This document shows, piece by piece, positions 48,237 through 56,218 of a DNA stretch of 64,000 nucleotides. Both the position numbers and the translations under genes were made by a program. Position 1 is the first letter of the stretch; each line of letters opens with the position of its first letter. The notes under the pieces are model-generated. The model ran no database searches. It saw only the letters and a list, made by a program, of their open reading frames with translations, and was not told where the DNA came from. Location: NCBI GenBank assembly GCA_963775445.1, contig CAVZIT010000004.1:1364001-1428000 (forward strand), given 5' to 3'. This DNA is from Dokdonella_A sp963775445 (GTDB taxonomy: Bacteria > Pseudomonadota > Gammaproteobacteria > Xanthomonadales > Rhodanobacteraceae).

Positions 48237-51200
48237 ATGAGTTCGCCTGCACAGCACGTTCCCGCCACCGATGCGTCGGCCGAGATCACGCCACTGCGCT
48301 TCGTCACTGCGGCCAGCCTGTTCGACGGCCACGACGCGGCGATCAACATCATGCGCCGCATCATCCAGGCGCAGGGCGCGGAAGTGATTCATCTCGGCCA
48401 CAACCGCTCGGTCGAGGACGTGGTGCGCGCGGCGTTGCAGGAAGATGCCGATGCGATCGCGCTGTCGAGCTATCAGGGCGGCCATGTCGAATACCTCAAG
48501 TACATGATCGACATGCTCGCCGAGCGCGGCGCCGCGCATATTCGCGTGTTCGCGGGCGGTGGCGGGACGATCACGCCGGAAGAGATCAAGGAACTCCAGG
48601 CCTACGGCGTCGAGCGCATCTATCACCCGAACGACGGCATGCACCTTGGTCTTGTCGCGATGATCGAGGATGTCGTGCGCCGCACGCGCGCGGCGGCCGA
48701 GGCGCGCAGCGCGCGCGAGGAAAAGACCATCGAGGCCGGTGCGGACGTCGAGGACGAAATCTCGATCGGCCACCTCTTGTCCGCGATCGAGGAAGGCCAT
48801 TTCAGCGAGGCCGAACTCGCGCGCCGCCGCAAGGAATGGAAACTCGCCGGCCGCGAGACACCCGTGATCGGCCTCACCGGTACCGGCGGAGCGGGCAAGT
48901 CGTCCGTCGTCGACGAACTGATGCTGCGCTTCCTGCACGCATTCCCCGACATGCGCATCGCAGTGCTCGCGGTCGATCCGACGCGGCGGCGTTCGGGCGG
49001 CGCGCTGCTCGGCGATCGCATCCGCATGAATTCGCTGCGTTCGCATCGCGTGTTCATGCGCTCGATGGCCACGCGCCGCCAGCATGCCGCGGTCAACGAG
49101 GTGTTGACCGATTGCATCGCGTTCCTCAAGAGCCAGCCCTACGACCTCGTCATCGTCGAAACCGCCGGCATCGGCCAGTCCGATTCGTCGATCGTCGATC
49201 TGGTGGATTTCCCGATCTACGTGATGACCAGCGACTACGGCGCGGCGAGCCAGCTCGAGAAGATCGACATGGTCGATTTCGCCGATCTCGTCGTGCTCAA
49301 CAAGTACGATCGCCGCGGCGCCGAAGACGCGCTGCGCGACGTGCGCAAGCAGTGGAAGCGCAACCGCACCGCCTTCAAGATGACCGACGACGAAGTGCCG
49401 GTCTATCCGACCATCGCGAGCCAGTTCAACGACCCGGGCATCACCTGGATGTTCGTGAACCTGTGCCGCCTCCTGCGCGAGAAATGGTGTCAGGGACAAT
49501 TTCCGGGGAAAGACGCCGATAACGGTGGTGTGGCAGGCAAAATTGTCCCTGGCACCATTTCTCGCGGTTGCGACTTCCGGCCGCAGGTCGATACCTCGCT
49601 CAAGGAGCCGCGCGCGACCGTGCTGATTCCAGGCAAGCGCGTGCGCTACCTCGCCGAGATCGCCGAGCAGGGCAGGGGCATCAACGCCGACATCGCGCGC
49701 ATGGCCGAAGCCGCGAGCAAGGCGCAGCACTATTACGAATCGCTCAAGGAACTCGGCGATTCCGAGCTTCCGCGCGAATTCGAGCGGTATGAGGACGAAA
49801 ATCTGTCCTTCGACTCCGGCGCTGCGCGCCTACGCTCAGGACGAACGGATGAAGAGCACGCACTCGTCCCCGAATCCGCTCGCGCTGAGCGTAGCCCGCA
49901 GGGCGAAGTCGACGCGTCGGCACCAGTCCCCGAATCCGTTCCCGCTGAGCGTAGCCCGCAGGGCGAAGTCGACGCGTCGGCACCAGTCCCCAAATCCGTT
50001 CCCGCTGAGCGTAGCCCGCAGGGCGAAGTCGAAGCGTCGGCACCAGTCCCCGAATCCGTTCCCGCTGAGCGTAGCCCGCAGGGCGAAGTCGACGCGTCGG
50101 CACCAGTCCCCGAATCCGTTCCCGCTGAGCGTAGCCCGCAGGGCGAAGTCGACGCGTCGGCACCAGTCCCCGAATCCGTTCCCGCTGAGCGTAGCCCGCA
50201 GGGCGAAGTCGAAGCGTCGGCACCTGATCGCACTCTCTTGTTACTGCGCCAACGCTACAACGAAGCGCTCAAGTCTCTCTCGCCCGAAGCGATCGAACTG
50301 CTTCGCGCATGGCCCGCGCGCCGCAAATCGGTCACCGATGAAGTCACCGAATACAAGGTGCGCGGCAAGACCATCCGCGTCGACAACTACCGCGAATCGC
50401 TGAGCCACCAGAAGATCCCGAAAGTCTCGCCGCCGACCACGCGCGACTGGGGCGACCTCGTTTCGTTCCTGATGCGCGAAAACCTGCCGGGCGGCTATCC
50501 GTACACCGGCGGCGTCTATCCATACCGCCGCGTCGGCGAGGATCCGACGCGCATGTTCGCGGGCGAGGGCACGCCCGAGCGCACCAACCGGCGTTTCCAT
50601 TACCTCAGTCTCGGCCAAGCCACCGCGCGGCTTTCGACCGCGTTCGATTCGGTCACGCTGTACGGCGAAGACCCGGCGCCACGCCCGGACATCTACGGCA
50701 AGATCGGCAACTCCGGCGTTTCGATCGCGACGCTCGACGACATGAAGAAGCTCTATTCGGGCTTCGATCTGTCCGCGCCGACCACGTCGGTGTCGATGAC
50801 GATCAACGGACCGGCGCCGATGATCCTCGCGATGTTCATGAACACCGCGATCGATCAGAACGTCGAGAAATACCTGCGCGAGGACGGCAAGCGCTGGGAT
50901 GCCGCGCACGCAAAGATCGAGAAGCTGTTCGAAGGCCGCGAACGCCCGCGCTACGCGCGGCATGCTGCCCGACGGCAACGACGGTCTCGGCCTCGGCCTG
51001 CTTGGCGTATCCGGCGACGAAGTCGTCGATGCGGAAACCTACGCGCGCATCAAGGCCGACACGTTCACGCGGGTGCGCGGCACCGTGCAGGCCGATATCC
51101 TCAAGGAGGACCAGGCGCAGAACACCTGCATCTTCTCGACCGAATTCGCGTTGCGCATGATGGGCGACATCCAGCAGTATTTCGTCGACCACAAGGTGCG

Positions 51201-52398
51201 CAATTTCTATTCGGTGTCGATCTCGGGCTACCACATCGCCGAGGCCGGCGCGAACCCGATCAGCCAGCTCGCCTTCACGCTGTCGAACGGCTTCACCATC
51301 GTCGAGTACTACCTCGCGCGCGGCATGCACATCGACGACTTCGCGCCGAACCTGTCGTTCTTCTTCTCCAACGGCATGGACCCCGAATACACCGTGATCG
51401 GCCGCGTCTCGCGACGCATCTGGGCGCGCGCGATGCGCGAGCGTTACGGTGCGTCCGCCCGCAGCCAGATGATGAAGTACCACATCCAGACTTCCGGCCG
51501 CTCGCTGCACGCGCAGGAAATCCAGTTCAACGACATCCGCACGACGCTGCAGGCGATGTACGCGCTGTTCGACAACTGCAACTCGCTGCACACCAACGCC
51601 TACGACGAGGCGATCACCACGCCGACCGAGGAAAGCGTGCGCCGCGCGGTCGCGATCCAGATGATCATCAACAAGGAACTCGGCCTCAATTTCAACGAGA
51701 ACCCGTGGCAGGGCAGCTTCATCGTCGACACGCTGACCGATCTCGTCGAGGAAGCCGTGTACAAGGAATTCGAGGCGATCAGCGAGCGTGGCGGCGTGCT
51801 CGGCGCGATGGACACGATGTACCAGCGCGGCAAGATCCAGGAAGAGAGCATGTACTACGAGCACAAGAAACACGATGGCTCGCTGCCGCTGATCGGCGTC
51901 AACACCTTCCTGCCGAAGGAACACGCGGGCGAGATCGAAACCGAGATCGAACTGATCCGCTCGACCGAGGAAGAGAAGGGCCAGCAGATCGAGAACGTGC
52001 GCCGCTGGCAGCAGTCACGCAACGAGCGCGCACCGTCCGGCGAAACCTCGCATGCGCACGCTGCGGATTCTGCCGACGACGAGAGCGCCGCCAACATTTC
52101 CGCTCATCCTGAGCGTAGCTCGCCGCAGGCGGTAACCTCGCATGCGCACGCTGCGGATTCTGCCGACGACGAGAGCGCCGCCAACATTTCCGCTCATCCT
52201 GAGCGTAGCTCGCCGCAGGCGAGCGAAGTCGAAGGACACGGCGAAAGTGCCGGCCACGGTCTGGCCTACCTGCAGAACACCGCGCGCGACCGCAAGAACG
52301 TGTTCGAGGCGTTGATGGAGGCGGTGAAGACGCACAGCCTCGGGCAGATCAGTCATGCGCTTTACGACGTGGGTGGGGAGTACCGGCGGAACATGTAG
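48237..52398 (+). CDS. icmF: fused isobutyryl-CoA mutase IcmF, with in-frame repeat insertions and a 1-nt frameshift
   Basis: IcmF interconverts isobutyryl-CoA and n-butyryl-CoA using adenosylcobalamin. In order: the N-terminal B12 domain (FDGHDAAINIMRRI), the MeaB-like G-domain (IGLTGTGGAGKSSVVDELM), and the substrate TIM-barrel (GGYPYTGGVYPYRR to FLPKEHAGEIETEI) ending in GQISHALYDVGGEYRRNM. After NPRY/RYA near codon 907 the frame shifts: an extra C at about 50958 ends the first frame's homology, which resumes in the +1 frame at GMLPDGNDGLGLGLLGV. Length is swollen by three repeat insertions: ~29 codons after LLREK, ~120 in the G-domain/mutase linker, and ~60 near the C-terminus. It may be a sequencing error or a true pseudogene. 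Confidence 0.9.
49478..49564. repeat. 87-bp palindromic mobile-type element inside icmF (copy A)
   Basis: Arms CGAGAAATGGTGTCAGGGAC (49478-49497, continuing AATTT) and their complement at 49540-49564 match over 25 bp with one mismatch. The 87-bp length equals 29 codons, so the icmF frame is kept. A second element with the same GTGTCAGGGACAATTT core is at 57761-57898. REP/REPIN-like or MITE-like. Confidence 0.8.
49861..50220 (+). repeat. six 60-bp tandem repeats inside icmF
   Basis: Six units of exactly 60 bp, each coding for 20 residues of the type VPESVPAERSPQGEVDASAP. Units 2-6 differ at only a few positions (Glu/Lys and Asp/Glu changes); unit 1 is more diverged. The D-D-E, D-D-E pattern suggests a 180-bp higher-order duplication. 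The unit contains CTGAGCGTAGC...GCGAAGTCGA, like REP sequences seen elsewhere in the window. Confidence 0.95.
52045..52220 (+). repeat. two 90-bp direct repeats near the 3' end of icmF
   Basis: ACCTCGCATGCGCACGCTGC begins copies at 52045 and 52135; the copies are essentially identical over about 86 bp, each ending in a CATCCTGAGCGTAGCTCGCC REP-like motif. The 90-bp period keeps the frame. They fall between NERAP and GLAYLQNTARDRKNVF of the mutase, where relatives have no such insert. Confidence 0.85.
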
Positions 52399-52424
52399 GT
52401 CCGATTCGCGGAACGACGCGCCCC

Positions 52425-52926
52425 GTGGCTTTCAACGTTCGCCAGATTTTCGCAGCGCTGAACGACGCCAACGTCGACTATGTCATCGTTGGCGGCATGG
52501 CGGTGATTCTTCACGGCTACCTGAGGGCGACCGCCGACCTCGATCTGGTCATCGGCCGGGAACGAGGAAACTGCGAGCGAGGCCTGGCAGCGCTGGCGAG
52601 CATCGGCTTCAAGCCGCGCCTGCCGGTCGCAATGGAGGACTTTGCGGACCCTCGCAAGCGCAAGGAGTGGGACGAGGGGCGAAACATGCTCGTCTTCCAG
52701 CTTTGGGATCCCGCCAATCCCGTCCGGTCGCTCGATGTATTCGTGAAGGAGCCGTTCGACTTCGGCGAGCTGTTGCGCAGCGCGGTGACCAAGGACATCG
52801 ACGGCCTGTGTGTCCGCGTCGCCAGCATCGAGCATCTGATCCCGGATGAAGCAGGCGGCCGGGCGCGCGCGCGACCTGGACGACATCGCCAAACTGCGGC
52901 AAATTCGGGACGAGGAAAGCCCATGA
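52425..52926 (+). pseudogene. nucleotidyltransferase-fold gene with a 1-nt frameshift near its 3' end
   Basis: The product has the nucleotidyltransferase core DYVIVGGMAVILHGYLRATAD with LDLVIG, and a C-terminal SLDVFVKEP. After SIEHLI the frame carries an extra C in the CCC run at 52841-52843. Correcting it by one base gives RMKQAAGRARDLDDIAKLRQ and a stop at 52924-52926 that overlaps the next ATG as ATGA, the normal ending of this family. As written the frame fuses into the downstream small gene. GTG 52425 is the likely start. It lies 26 bp after icmF. Confidence 0.75.
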
Positions 52927-53120
52927 CCCAGACGGATGAAAACACCCGGACTGCCAATGCATTCCGCGAGGCGGAGGCTGCGAACCTCCGCGCGTGGATG
53001 AAGCTCAGCGGCGGGCAGAAAGTCGACTTCTTCGAGGAGATGATCGAACTGGCCTATCACAGCGGCGCGCTGCGGCCTGGGCGGCTGGGGATGAGGGACA
53101 AGTCCGCGACAAATCGGTAG
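52923..53120 (+). CDS. small partner protein of the nucleotidyltransferase
   Basis: A 65-residue acidic/helical protein beginning MTQTDENTRTANAFREAEAA, with WMKLSGGQKVDFFEEMIELA. It overlaps the corrected nucleotidyltransferase stop by 4 bases (ATGA), so the two form a coupled pair. Its last third is duplicated as a degenerate copy at 57895-58001. The function is unknown; small second genes beside such nucleotidyltransferases are common. Confidence 0.6.
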   Translation: MTQTDENTRTANAFREAEAANLRAWMKLSGGQKVDFFEEMIELAYHSGALRPGRLGMRDKSATNR

Positions 53121-53138
53121 TGTCGACTCCGAAACCGG
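53031..53138 (+). repeat. direct repeat, left copy
   Basis: The 3' end of the small partner gene plus its downstream sequence (TTCGAGGAGATGATCGAACT to the TCCGAAACCGG end) recurs at 57895-58001 with roughly 90% identity. The pair brackets about 4.8 kb of accessory genes. Confidence 0.85.
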
Positions 53139-53155
53139 CCCTGACGGGTTGCGCT

Positions 53156-53189
53156 ATAACGCCTTGCGTTATATAACGCAAGGCGTTAT
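53156..53189. promoter_or_regulatory. perfect 34-bp palindrome upstream of higBA (candidate HigA operator)
   Basis: ATAACGCCTTGCGTTAT at 53156-53172 is followed directly by its exact reverse complement, giving a 34-bp perfect dyad with nested GCGTTATATAACGC. It ends 9 nt before the higB start. Type II antitoxins such as HigA repress their own operon by binding such palindromes near the promoter. Confidence 0.75.
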
Positions 53190-53198
53190 GGTTGATCC

Positions 53199-53480
53199 GT
53201 GATCCGGAATTTTGCCGACAAGGAAGCCGAAAAAATCTGGCAAGGCACGCCGTCGCGACGATTGCCGACAGATATCCAGAACGTAGTGCGGCGCAAGCTT
53301 CGCATGCTCAATAACGCAGCGACGCTCGATGACTTGCGAATACCGCCGGCGAACCGGCTGGAAGCCCTGAAGGGCAGGCGCAAAGGCCAATACAGCATCC
53401 GGATCAATGATCAATGGCGGGTTTGCTTTCACTGGAAGGAAGGCGATGCCGCCGATGTTGAAATCGTTGACTATCACTAA
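53199..53480 (+). CDS. higB: HigB-like (RelE superfamily) toxin
   Basis: A 93-residue RelE/HigB-type mRNA interferase, which cleaves ribosome-bound mRNA. Family landmarks: MIRNFADKEAEKIWQG, VVRRKLRMLNNAATLDDLRI, PPANRLEALKG and the C-terminal YSIRINDQWRVCFHW followed by DVEIVDYH. The start is GTG 53199, just after the 34-bp palindrome. The antitoxin gene follows after 11 bp; toxin first is the HigBA order. Confidence 0.92.
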   Translation: MIRNFADKEAEKIWQGTPSRRLPTDIQNVVRRKLRMLNNAATLDDLRIPPANRLEALKGRRKGQYSIRINDQWRVCFHWKEGDAADVEIVDYH

Positions 53481-53491
53481 TCGAGAAGATC

Positions 53492-53782
53492 ATGAAGAGC
53501 CTGCCCAATGTCCATCCCGGAGAAGTGCTGCTGGAAGAATTCCTCATTCCGATGGGGGTCAGTCAGAACGCGCTTGCGCGGGCCGCAGGAGTGCCCCCGC
53601 GTCGGATAAACGAAATCGTTCTCGGCAAGCGCAGCATCACGGCCGATACGGCTCTGCGTCTGGCGCGTGCACTCGGCACCAGCGAGCGGTTCTGGTTGGG
53701 GCTTCAGTCGGATTACGATCTGGAAGAAGCGCACAAGACGCTTGGCAAGGAACTGGATCGCGTTGCGCGGATAGCGGCCTAG
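53492..53782 (+). CDS. higA: HigA-like antitoxin (HTH)
   Basis: A 96-residue antitoxin with a HTH_XRE-type domain: MKSLPNVHPGEVLLEEFL, then GVSQNALARAAGVPPRRINEI and ITADTALRLARALGTSERFW. It neutralises HigB and, with it, represses the operon by binding the upstream palindrome (known for the family). It starts 11 bp after higB. Confidence 0.92.
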   Translation: MKSLPNVHPGEVLLEEFLIPMGVSQNALARAAGVPPRRINEIVLGKRSITADTALRLARALGTSERFWLGLQSDYDLEEAHKTLGKELDRVARIAA

Positions 53783-54038
53783 TTGCATCGTTGCGCGACG
53801 CGTTGCCTGCAACGTGCGAGGAAGGGGAGGTTATGAATACCATGCACCTGCGCGGCGAGACCCCAGGCGGGCAGGGGCGATCTGTCGGACTGGATGGAGT
53901 TGAGGGAGAAGGTCGAGGCGTTGTGCCCGGTGTTGGCCGGTGAGGGATCATCCGATGGCGACGCCGTTCGGGTTCAGGCTTTGACGAACGCGAAGGAGGG
54001 CAACTTCCCCCGTCCCGGTTTCGTGCTCCCTTTTGTGC
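53783..54038. other. 256-bp spacer with a possible gene remnant
   Basis: Between higA and the LysR gene. One frame reads LSDWMELREKVEALCPVLAG and stops after about 30 further residues; it has no start context and looks like the tail of a degraded gene. Nothing else is supported. Confidence 0.4.
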
Positions 54039-54941
54039 TCAGCTCCTCTTGGCGAGCTTCGCGAAAGCGCTTGGCGAGGCATTTTCAAAGCGCTCCACCA
54101 GCAGACTCACGAATGCGCTCACCCGTGCGCTGACGTGCCGGCGCGATGGATACAGCGCCCAGACTTCGATGGGCCGGTCGGCCAGCATGCCCCAGTCGAT
54201 CAGTCGGCCGGCCTCGATATCGTTCCGCACCAGCGAGCGCGGCATGGCGGCGGCACCGACGCCCGCAAGCACTGCATCGTGGATCATCGCCATGGACGAA
54301 AGACGCAGCACGCTGCGCGTGGCCACGGTCAGATCGCTGCGTGCACGGTGCAGATGCCATGCAGCCTCGGCGGGCGCGCGGGGCAGGGTGATGACAGGCA
54401 CGGGGGCATCGCGTTTTCCCATCGGCCGCGGCAGCGACGGCGCGGCCACGACCACCTGCACGTCGCGCAGGAAGCAGCGTCCGGCCAGTTCGGTCGAAGG
54501 GTCGGGATTGGCGCGGATGATCAGATCGAAGTCGTCGTCCACCGGATGCACGAAACGATCCTCGGCGACCACTTCCAGTTGCACCTGCGGGTAGGCGAGC
54601 GCGTAATCCGCGGCGATGCGGCCGAAGCCGCGTTGGCCGAACAGCACCGGCACGCTGATGCGCAGGCGACCGCGCGGCGTGCGGATGCCCCGCCGCAGCG
54701 TGTCGCCCACTTCATCGATGTGCTCCAGCAGCGATTGGGTCTCCTCCTGCAGTTCGCGCCCTTCCTCGGTGAGGCGCAGCTCGTGGCCGCCGCGTTCGAA
54801 CAGACGCACGCCGAGGGCGTCCTCGAGCTGGCGCACTCTTCGCGACAGCGTGGCCTTGGGCCGTCCGGTCATCCGTGCGGCGCGACCGATGCCGCCATGG
54901 CGTGCCACGTCATTGAAATCGGCCAGCGCGAGCAGATCCAT
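54039..54941 (-). CDS. LysR-family transcriptional regulator
   Basis: A 300-residue LysR regulator. The N-terminal winged helix reads LALADFNDVARHGGIGRAAR with KATLSRRVRQLEDALGVRLF. The effector domain follows (LRISVPVLFGQRGFGRIAAD and VGAAAMPRSLVRNDIEAGRL). It is divergent from an NmrA-like reductase gene, the classic LysR-target arrangement. ATG 54941 gives the normal MDLLALADF start; the frame is open 26 codons further upstream. The ligand is unknown. Confidence 0.9.
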   Translation of the reverse strand: MDLLALADFNDVARHGGIGRAARMTGRPKATLSRRVRQLEDALGVRLFERGGHELRLTEEGRELQEETQSLLEHIDEVGDTLRRGIRTPRGRLRISVPVLFGQRGFGRIAADYALAYPQVQLEVVAEDRFVHPVDDDFDLIIRANPDPSTELAGRCFLRDVQVVVAAPSLPRPMGKRDAPVPVITLPRAPAEAAWHLHRARSDLTVATRSVLRLSSMAMIHDAVLAGVGAAAMPRSLVRNDIEAGRLIDWGMLADRPIEVWALYPSRRHVSARVSAFVSLLVERFENASPSAFAKLAKRS

Positions 54942-54979
54942 GGGTGTTCCACTGTTGGGACGGGCTGTCCAGATTATGC

Positions 54980-54993
54980 GGCTATCGGTAGCC
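54980..54993. promoter_or_regulatory. small dyad between the divergent lysR and nmrA-like genes
   Basis: GGCTATCGGTAGCC has 5-bp perfect arms (GGCTA/TAGCC), extended imperfectly by ATG/CAT on both sides. LysR proteins bind T-N11-A type dyads in such gaps; this is a candidate only. Confidence 0.35.
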
Positions 54994-55054
54994 ATCATGA
55001 AACAGGAGGATGGGGCCACTCAACGCACAACCTCATCACCGAAGGAGACATCCC

Positions 55055-55933
55055 ATGAACATTCTGGTTACTGGCAGCACCGGCACCATCGGCAGCCTGG
55101 TCGTTCGCGGACTGGCCGCGCAGGGCGCACGTGTCCATGCATTGACGCGCGATCCGGGCAAGGCCACGTTTCCGGAGGGCGTCATCGCCGTCAAGGGCGA
55201 CATGACCGACATTCCGTCGATGCGCGCCGCATTGAAAAAAGTCGACACGCTGTTCCTGCTCAACGCCGTGGTCGCCGACGAGGTGACCCAGGCGATCAGC
55301 ACGCTGAGTCTGGCGCGCGAGGCCGGCATCCAGCGCATCGTGTACCTGTCGGTGCTCAACAGCGATGCCTATACCGATGTGCCGCATTTCACCGGCAAGT
55401 ACACGGTGGAGCGGATGATCGAGCAGTTCGACCTGCCCGTAACGGTGTTGCGCCCGTCCTATTTCATGCAGAACGACGCCATGCTCCGCGACGGCTTGCT
55501 GCAGCATGGCCGGTACGGCATGCCGATCGGCGATGTCGGGGTATCGATGGTCGATGTGCGCGATATCGCGGAGATCGCGGTGGCCTCGTTGCTGCGTCGT
55601 GCGCATGCGCAGGCACCGTTGCCGCGCGAGGTGATCGAGATCACCGGGCCGGAAGCGCTGACCGGCGAGGCGCTGGCGACGATCTGGTCCGGCGTGCTCG
55701 GCCAGCCGGTCACTCATGGCGGAAACGATCTCGATGCCTACGAAGCTTTCCTGGCCGGTGTCATGCCGTCCTGGTCAGCCTACGATCTGCGCTTGATGCT
55801 GGCACGCTTCCACACCGACGGCATGCTCGGCAAATCGCATGCGGTGGCTATCCTCACCGGCCTGCTTGGCCACGCACCGCGCAACTATCGCGATTTCGCC
55901 GCGGAGCTGGCGAACACGTGGCGGTCGGCCTGA
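55055..55933 (+). CDS. NmrA-like NAD(P)-binding oxidoreductase
   Basis: A 292-residue atypical short-chain dehydrogenase of the NmrA/QOR2 type. Dinucleotide motif MNILVTGSTGTIGSLVVRGL, then VIAVKGDMTDIPSM, RIVYLSVLNSDAY and PVTVLRPSYFMQN. The usual Tyr-x-x-x-Lys catalytic pair is not evident; HFTGKYTVERMIEQ takes its place, as in NmrA-like proteins. It is probably regulated by the divergent LysR gene. ATG 55055 has AAGGAG 7 nt upstream. The substrate is unknown. Confidence 0.88.
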   Translation: MNILVTGSTGTIGSLVVRGLAAQGARVHALTRDPGKATFPEGVIAVKGDMTDIPSMRAALKKVDTLFLLNAVVADEVTQAISTLSLAREAGIQRIVYLSVLNSDAYTDVPHFTGKYTVERMIEQFDLPVTVLRPSYFMQNDAMLRDGLLQHGRYGMPIGDVGVSMVDVRDIAEIAVASLLRRAHAQAPLPREVIEITGPEALTGEALATIWSGVLGQPVTHGGNDLDAYEAFLAGVMPSWSAYDLRLMLARFHTDGMLGKSHAVAILTGLLGHAPRNYRDFAAELANTWRSA

Positions 55934-55978
55934 CAGCGCATCGCAAGGGTGGAGGCGCATTTTCCCCATGCAAGTAAA

Positions 55979-56168
55979 AACGGCGTCAGGTTCACTTGCA
56001 AGTGTTTGACTAGACGTGCGGGGGGTGCGCGCCCCCGCACATCCACTTGATGCCGCTCAGTCAAGTTCCGGGAGCAGAATCGCCGACTGGATGAGCTGCG
56101 TTACGGAGGCCTACTCCGCATCCGGGTCGCTCACATCGCCTGTTGGAGTAGTCCAACCTGACCCCGTT
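55979..56168. repeat. 190-bp element with 14-bp terminal inverted repeats
   Basis: AACGGCGTCAGGTT at 55979-55992 and AACCTGACCCCGTT at 56155-56168 are inverted copies with one mismatch. An inner palindrome (CACTTGCAAGTG, 55993-56004) and GTTGGAGTAGTCCAAC (56142-56157) add secondary structure. No gene is inside. It looks like a MITE/REPIN-type element and fills most of the gap before the HNH gene. Confidence 0.6.
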
Positions 56169-56218
56169 CTTGTTTTCATGCGACCCGTCACCAGCAAGTT
56201 CGCGCTATCCTGGCGCGC

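Noticed and set aside
48216..49730. 504-codon reverse frame antisense to the icmF B12 and G-domains
   Set aside because: Mirror frame of a conserved coding region.
49861..50220. Possible CRISPR array
   Set aside because: Units are contiguous 60-bp repeats with no unique spacers, lie inside a coding frame, and no cas genes are present.
49733..50233. Repetitive reverse-strand proteins across the icmF minisatellite
   Set aside because: A 60-bp period keeps any stop-free frame open; these are artefacts of the repeat.
53894..54133. 79-codon forward frame between higA and lysR
   Set aside because: Runs into the reverse LysR gene and shows no coherent protein; at most a remnant.
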